From positions 120,643-184,642 of the forward strand of contig NZ_JNFB01000040.1 in the NCBI RefSeq assembly GCF_000766145.1: a stretch of 64,000 bases of DNA. Direction: 5' to 3'. Origin of the DNA: Paenilisteria newyorkensis. Lineage in GTDB: Bacteria; Bacillota; Bacilli; Lactobacillales; Listeriaceae. Positions 61,787-64,000 of this stretch are shown piece after piece. The notes under the pieces were generated by a model. The model did not search any database. It saw only the letters and a program-made list of their open reading frames with translations, and was not told where the DNA came from. Position numbers and translations under genes: made by a program. Numbering within the stretch: position 1 is the stretch's first letter; every line of letters begins with the position of its first letter.

Positions 61787-62815
61787 CTAGTATGTATCCA
61801 AAATTTCTCGGATAGCCGCAGCCCGAATCACTTTTTCTTCCAATTCATTCATATCCCGCTGCGCAAACTTTCGTAAAAAAGCTGGTTGCGAAAATAATAT
61901 CAGTTCATTGACCTTTTGACTAGGTATATGCTCAATATATCCCATCTGCACACCCAGCCGCAAATCAGAAATAGCGTCCGCAGCCTCTTTCTGCGCCAAT
62001 ATCCGACTATGTTTCAACATCCCATATGCTCTGAAAATTCTGTCCTCCATCACAATATGGAATTTTTGTTTCAATTTGGTTCGGCAAACCCGTTCCTGCA
62101 TAATTACCTGCTCCATCACATCCGACAAATCCTGCACAATCTCCAGCTCCGTCTTCCCCAATGTCACCTGGTTTGAGATTTGAAAAATACTGCTCGCAGG
62201 CCGACTTCCCTCCCCATACATTCCTCTTACCACAAAACCGTACCTTCTAATCGCTTCTATCGTTTTTTGTAACTGTTTTGTTGCAACCAATCCCGGCAAA
62301 TGCACCATCACAGAAGCCCTCAGACCCGTCCCAACATTCGTCACACACGTCGTCAAATACCCCAACCGCTTATCAAAAGCATAAGGCATTTTCCCCTCAA
62401 ACGCATCATCCAACTTAAAAGCCGCATCCAACACCTGCTCCAACTGAAGCCCCGGCGCCAAACACTGAATCCGAATATGATCCTCCTCATTAAACATCAC
62501 ACTCGCCTTTTCATCCTCGCTAATCATCACCGCACCAAACTCATGCCGACGCATCATCTCAGGACTAATCAAGTGCCGCTCCACCAACATCCCGCGCTGC
62601 AACAACGACAAATCCCCCATCTCCAAAAGCGGAAATTCATCATCACCAAACACCTCACGAACCCGCTCCAAAAGCTCCAAACCAGCCCCAGAAAAATTCC
62701 AGTCCTTAAAGTTCCGAGCCAACCTCACTCGCGAACTAATTACAACATCACTCTCCGGCCCGTCCGACTTCAACCAAGAACTCAGCACTGGCTCAAATAA
62801 ATGCTCATTCCCCAT
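61787..62815 (-). CDS. mcsB: Protein arginine kinase McsB
   Basis: McsB (342 aa) marks proteins with phospho-arginine for ClpC-ClpP and inactivates CtsR. Guanido-kinase marks: [32 protein letters not shown] and [25 protein letters not shown] chose the ATG at 62815 (MGNEHLFEP), which overlaps the end of mcsA and has GGAG at good spacing; the ATG five codons earlier lacks a site. Confidence 0.94.
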   Translation of the reverse strand: MGNEHLFEPVLSSWLKSDGPESDVVISSRVRLARNFKDWNFSGAGLELLERVREVFGDDEFPLLEMGDLSLLQRGMLVERHLISPEMMRRHEFGAVMISEDEKASVMFNEEDHIRIQCLAPGLQLEQVLDAAFKLDDAFEGKMPYAFDKRLGYLTTCVTNVGTGLRASVMVHLPGLVATKQLQKTIEAIRRYGFVVRGMYGEGSRPASSIFQISNQVTLGKTELEIVQDLSDVMEQVIMQERVCRTKLKQKFHIVMEDRIFRAYGMLKHSRILAQKEAADAISDLRLGVQMGYIEHIPSQKVNELILFSQPAFLRKFAQRDMNELEEKVIRAAAIREILDTY

Positions 62816-63314
62816 CCAAACCAGCTCCATCCTCTTTCAAAGCCCTAATCTGATCCCGAACAACCGCAGCCTCCTCAAAAGCCTCCTCAGCAACCAGTGA
62901 AACAATCCGGTCCTGCAAAACCCGCAACTGCTCCTCCACCGCCAAAACTTCCTTCTCAGCCAGCGGAACCTTCCCAACATGCCCCTTATTCCCATTTTGA
63001 GCCCGCTCCACCATCTGCATCACATTCTCCGCAAACTTACCATAACAATGCTCACAGCCTAATTTAGAAGAATCCATCACCGCCTGTAAAGACATCCCAC
63101 AATACTCACACTCCAGCATCTCGACATCTTTTTCCGGCGTCTTCTGCAATAAACTCAAGAAGTCCACACTATTCTCAGCCACCTGCTCCTCCATATAAGC
63201 CATACTCTGCGCCTCCGCACACCCCTTACACAAAAATACCGAGAAAGTCTGGCCATTAAACTCATGCCTAATTTCAATATTCGCCTCATTCTCCCCACAA
63301 CTCTGACAAATCAT
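62805..63314 (-). CDS. mcsA: McsB activator McsA
   Basis: A 169-aa protein. Two zinc modules: CQSCGENEANIEIRHEF...CKGCAE and CEYCGMSL...CEHCYG. The C-terminal UVR motif is EEAFEEAAVVRDQIRALKE. It activates McsB and senses oxidative stress through its cysteines. The gene overlaps mcsB. Confidence 0.94.
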   Translation of the reverse strand: MICQSCGENEANIEIRHEFNGQTFSVFLCKGCAEAQSMAYMEEQVAENSVDFLSLLQKTPEKDVEMLECEYCGMSLQAVMDSSKLGCEHCYGKFAENVMQMVERAQNGNKGHVGKVPLAEKEVLAVEEQLRVLQDRIVSLVAEEAFEEAAVVRDQIRALKEDGAGLDGE

Positions 63315-63324
63315 AAAACGCCTC

Positions 63325-63783
63325 CTACTCGTATTTCAATGCCTCAAGCATCGCCTCAAGCATCCGACTTCGAATAATATCACGCTCCGGTAAAGGTAAT
63401 GCAATCACATTCCGATCCATCGCAGCCAGCATCAAACGCGCCTCTCTCTTCGAAACAACCTCTTCCTCCAACAATCTGAGTAAAACATCCTCCGCAAAGT
63501 TCTGCGACACCTTCTTCTCATGCACCATCACAATAATGGCATCTAACAACTGTAATTTATCATTCATCTTCACCTTAATAATCCTAATATAGCCACCACC
63601 ACCACGCTTACTCTCAACCAAATAACCACGTTCCATCGTAAAGCGCGTATTAATCACATAATTAATCTGCGAAGGCACACATTGAAACTGATCCGCCATC
63701 TCGCTCCGCTTAATCTCAACAGCCTCACTTGCCTCCAGAACCTGTTTCAAATAAGCCTCAATAATATCCGATATATTCTTCAT
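63325..63783 (-). CDS. ctsR: Class III stress gene repressor CtsR
   Basis: CtsR (152 aa). Winged-helix DNA-binding domain: MADQFQCVPSQINYVINTRF and GYLVESKRGGGGYIRI, with the glycine-rich wing (thermosensor) intact. The C-terminal domain binds McsB. First gene of the operon; its operator overlaps the promoter. Confidence 0.95.
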   Translation of the reverse strand: MKNISDIIEAYLKQVLEASEAVEIKRSEMADQFQCVPSQINYVINTRFTMERGYLVESKRGGGGYIRIIKVKMNDKLQLLDAIIVMVHEKKVSQNFAEDVLLRLLEEEVVSKREARLMLAAMDRNVIALPLPERDIIRSRMLEAMLEALKYE

Positions 63784-63811
63784 AAGGATGCACTCCTTTC
63801 ATTGCACTGAC

Positions 63812-63861
63812 TTTGACTATTTTTGACTTTAATTATACTAAAAAAAAGAGCCTAATTGCAA
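63812..63861 (-). promoter_or_regulatory. ctsR promoter with CtsR operator
   Basis: TTGCAA (63856-63861), 18-bp spacer, TATAAT (63832-63837). Just downstream, the direct heptad repeat AGTCAAA-AAT-AGTCAAA (63812-63828) fits the known CtsR consensus (A/G)GTCAAANAN(A/G)GTCAAA. A further partial heptad GTCAGTG adjoins. The -35 lies in the loop of the second rRNA-operon terminator. Confidence 0.9.
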
Positions 63862-63915
63862 AGAATTAGCTCTCAAAAAAAGAAAACACCAAACCTTATA
63901 TCGTTTAGTGTTTTC
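63841..63915 (-). terminator. Tandem terminators after the 5S rRNA
   Basis: The first stem GAAAACACTAAAC / GGTTTGGTGTTTTC has a T-run (63875-63915). The second stem GAGAGCTAATT / AATTAGGCTC is followed by eight T (63841-63874). Two consecutive intrinsic terminators are typical at the end of rRNA operons. Confidence 0.88.
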
Positions 63916-63928
63916 AAAATATGTACAT

Positions 63929-64000
63929 TGCCCGGCGACGACCTACTCTCACAGGGGGAAGCCCCCTACTACCATCGGCGCTGAAAAGCTTAACTTCGAC
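63929..64000 (-). rRNA. rrf: 5S ribosomal RNA (3' part)
   Basis: Read on the minus strand: GAAGTTAAGCTTTTCAGCGC, CGATGGTAGTAGGGGGCTTC and CCCCTGTGAGAGTAGGTCGTCGCCGGGCA, the 3' two-thirds of bacterial 5S rRNA. The 5' part lies past the right edge. The exact 3' end is approximate. Indicates that an rRNA operon precedes ctsR. Confidence 0.92.

Overview
The window looks like a chromosomal segment of a low-to-moderate GC Firmicute of the family Listeriaceae. The protein sequences read as close relatives of Listeria genes, with full-length L7/L12, EF-Tu, RpoB, RpoC and CtsR-McsA-McsB-ClpC. It also carries the complete flavin-based extracellular electron transfer (EET) locus described in Listeria monocytogenes. 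Species is not decidable by eye. As I recall, in L. monocytogenes the ctsR-to-rpoC block and the str/S10 block lie far apart. Here they are contiguous, as in Bacillus, so this is a different Listeriaceae gene order (from memory, not searched).

Layout, following transcription, which runs mostly on the minus strand from high to low coordinates. (1) 64000-58100: the end of a 5S rRNA, tandem terminators, a CtsR-controlled ctsR-mcsA-mcsB-clpC operon and an aldo/keto reductase. (2) 58000-49900: a rifampin phosphotransferase (rph), radA, a small AT-richer accessory patch (parallel beta-helix protein plus an acyltransferase broken by an in-frame stop), and the PIN/TRAM protein YacL. (3) 49900-40300: ispD-ispF-gltX, a GNAT acetyltransferase, a tRNA-Cys T-box leader driving cysE-cysS-mrnC-rlmB-rae1, then sigH-rpmG-secE-nusG. 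(4) 40300-28200: an Imm63-like protein, rplK-rplA with two L1-type operators, an L10-type leader with rplJ-rplL, a methyltransferase, then rpoB and rpoC. (5) 28200-22500: a FUSC-type membrane protein, a class B penicillin-binding protein with a MecA-type N-terminal domain, a class I amidotransferase-like hydrolase and an oligopeptide-binding lipoprotein. (6) 22500-17600: rpsL-rpsG-fusA-tuf. (7) 17600-9270: the EET locus, arranged divergently as pplA/fmnB-dmkA-ecfT on minus and ndh2/eetA-eetB-dmkB on plus. (8) 9170-1: the S10-spc ribosomal protein operon from rpsJ to the start of rplO.

The genes mostly serve transcription, translation and proteostasis. The EET locus would pass electrons from NADH through Ndh2 to a dedicated demethylmenaquinone (DmkA, DmkB), through EetA/EetB, and on to the FMN-carrying lipoprotein PplA, which is flavinylated by FmnB.

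The most unusual content is non-coding. One ~98-nt hairpin element occurs directly 3' of rplL, rpoB and rpoC, with compensatory base changes between copies. The rpoB copy is flanked by 21-bp direct repeats. A second ~125-nt long-hairpin family occurs between fusA and tuf, between rpoB and rpoC, and inside the cysE T-box leader. I found no CRISPR array, transposase, tRNA gene or prophage.
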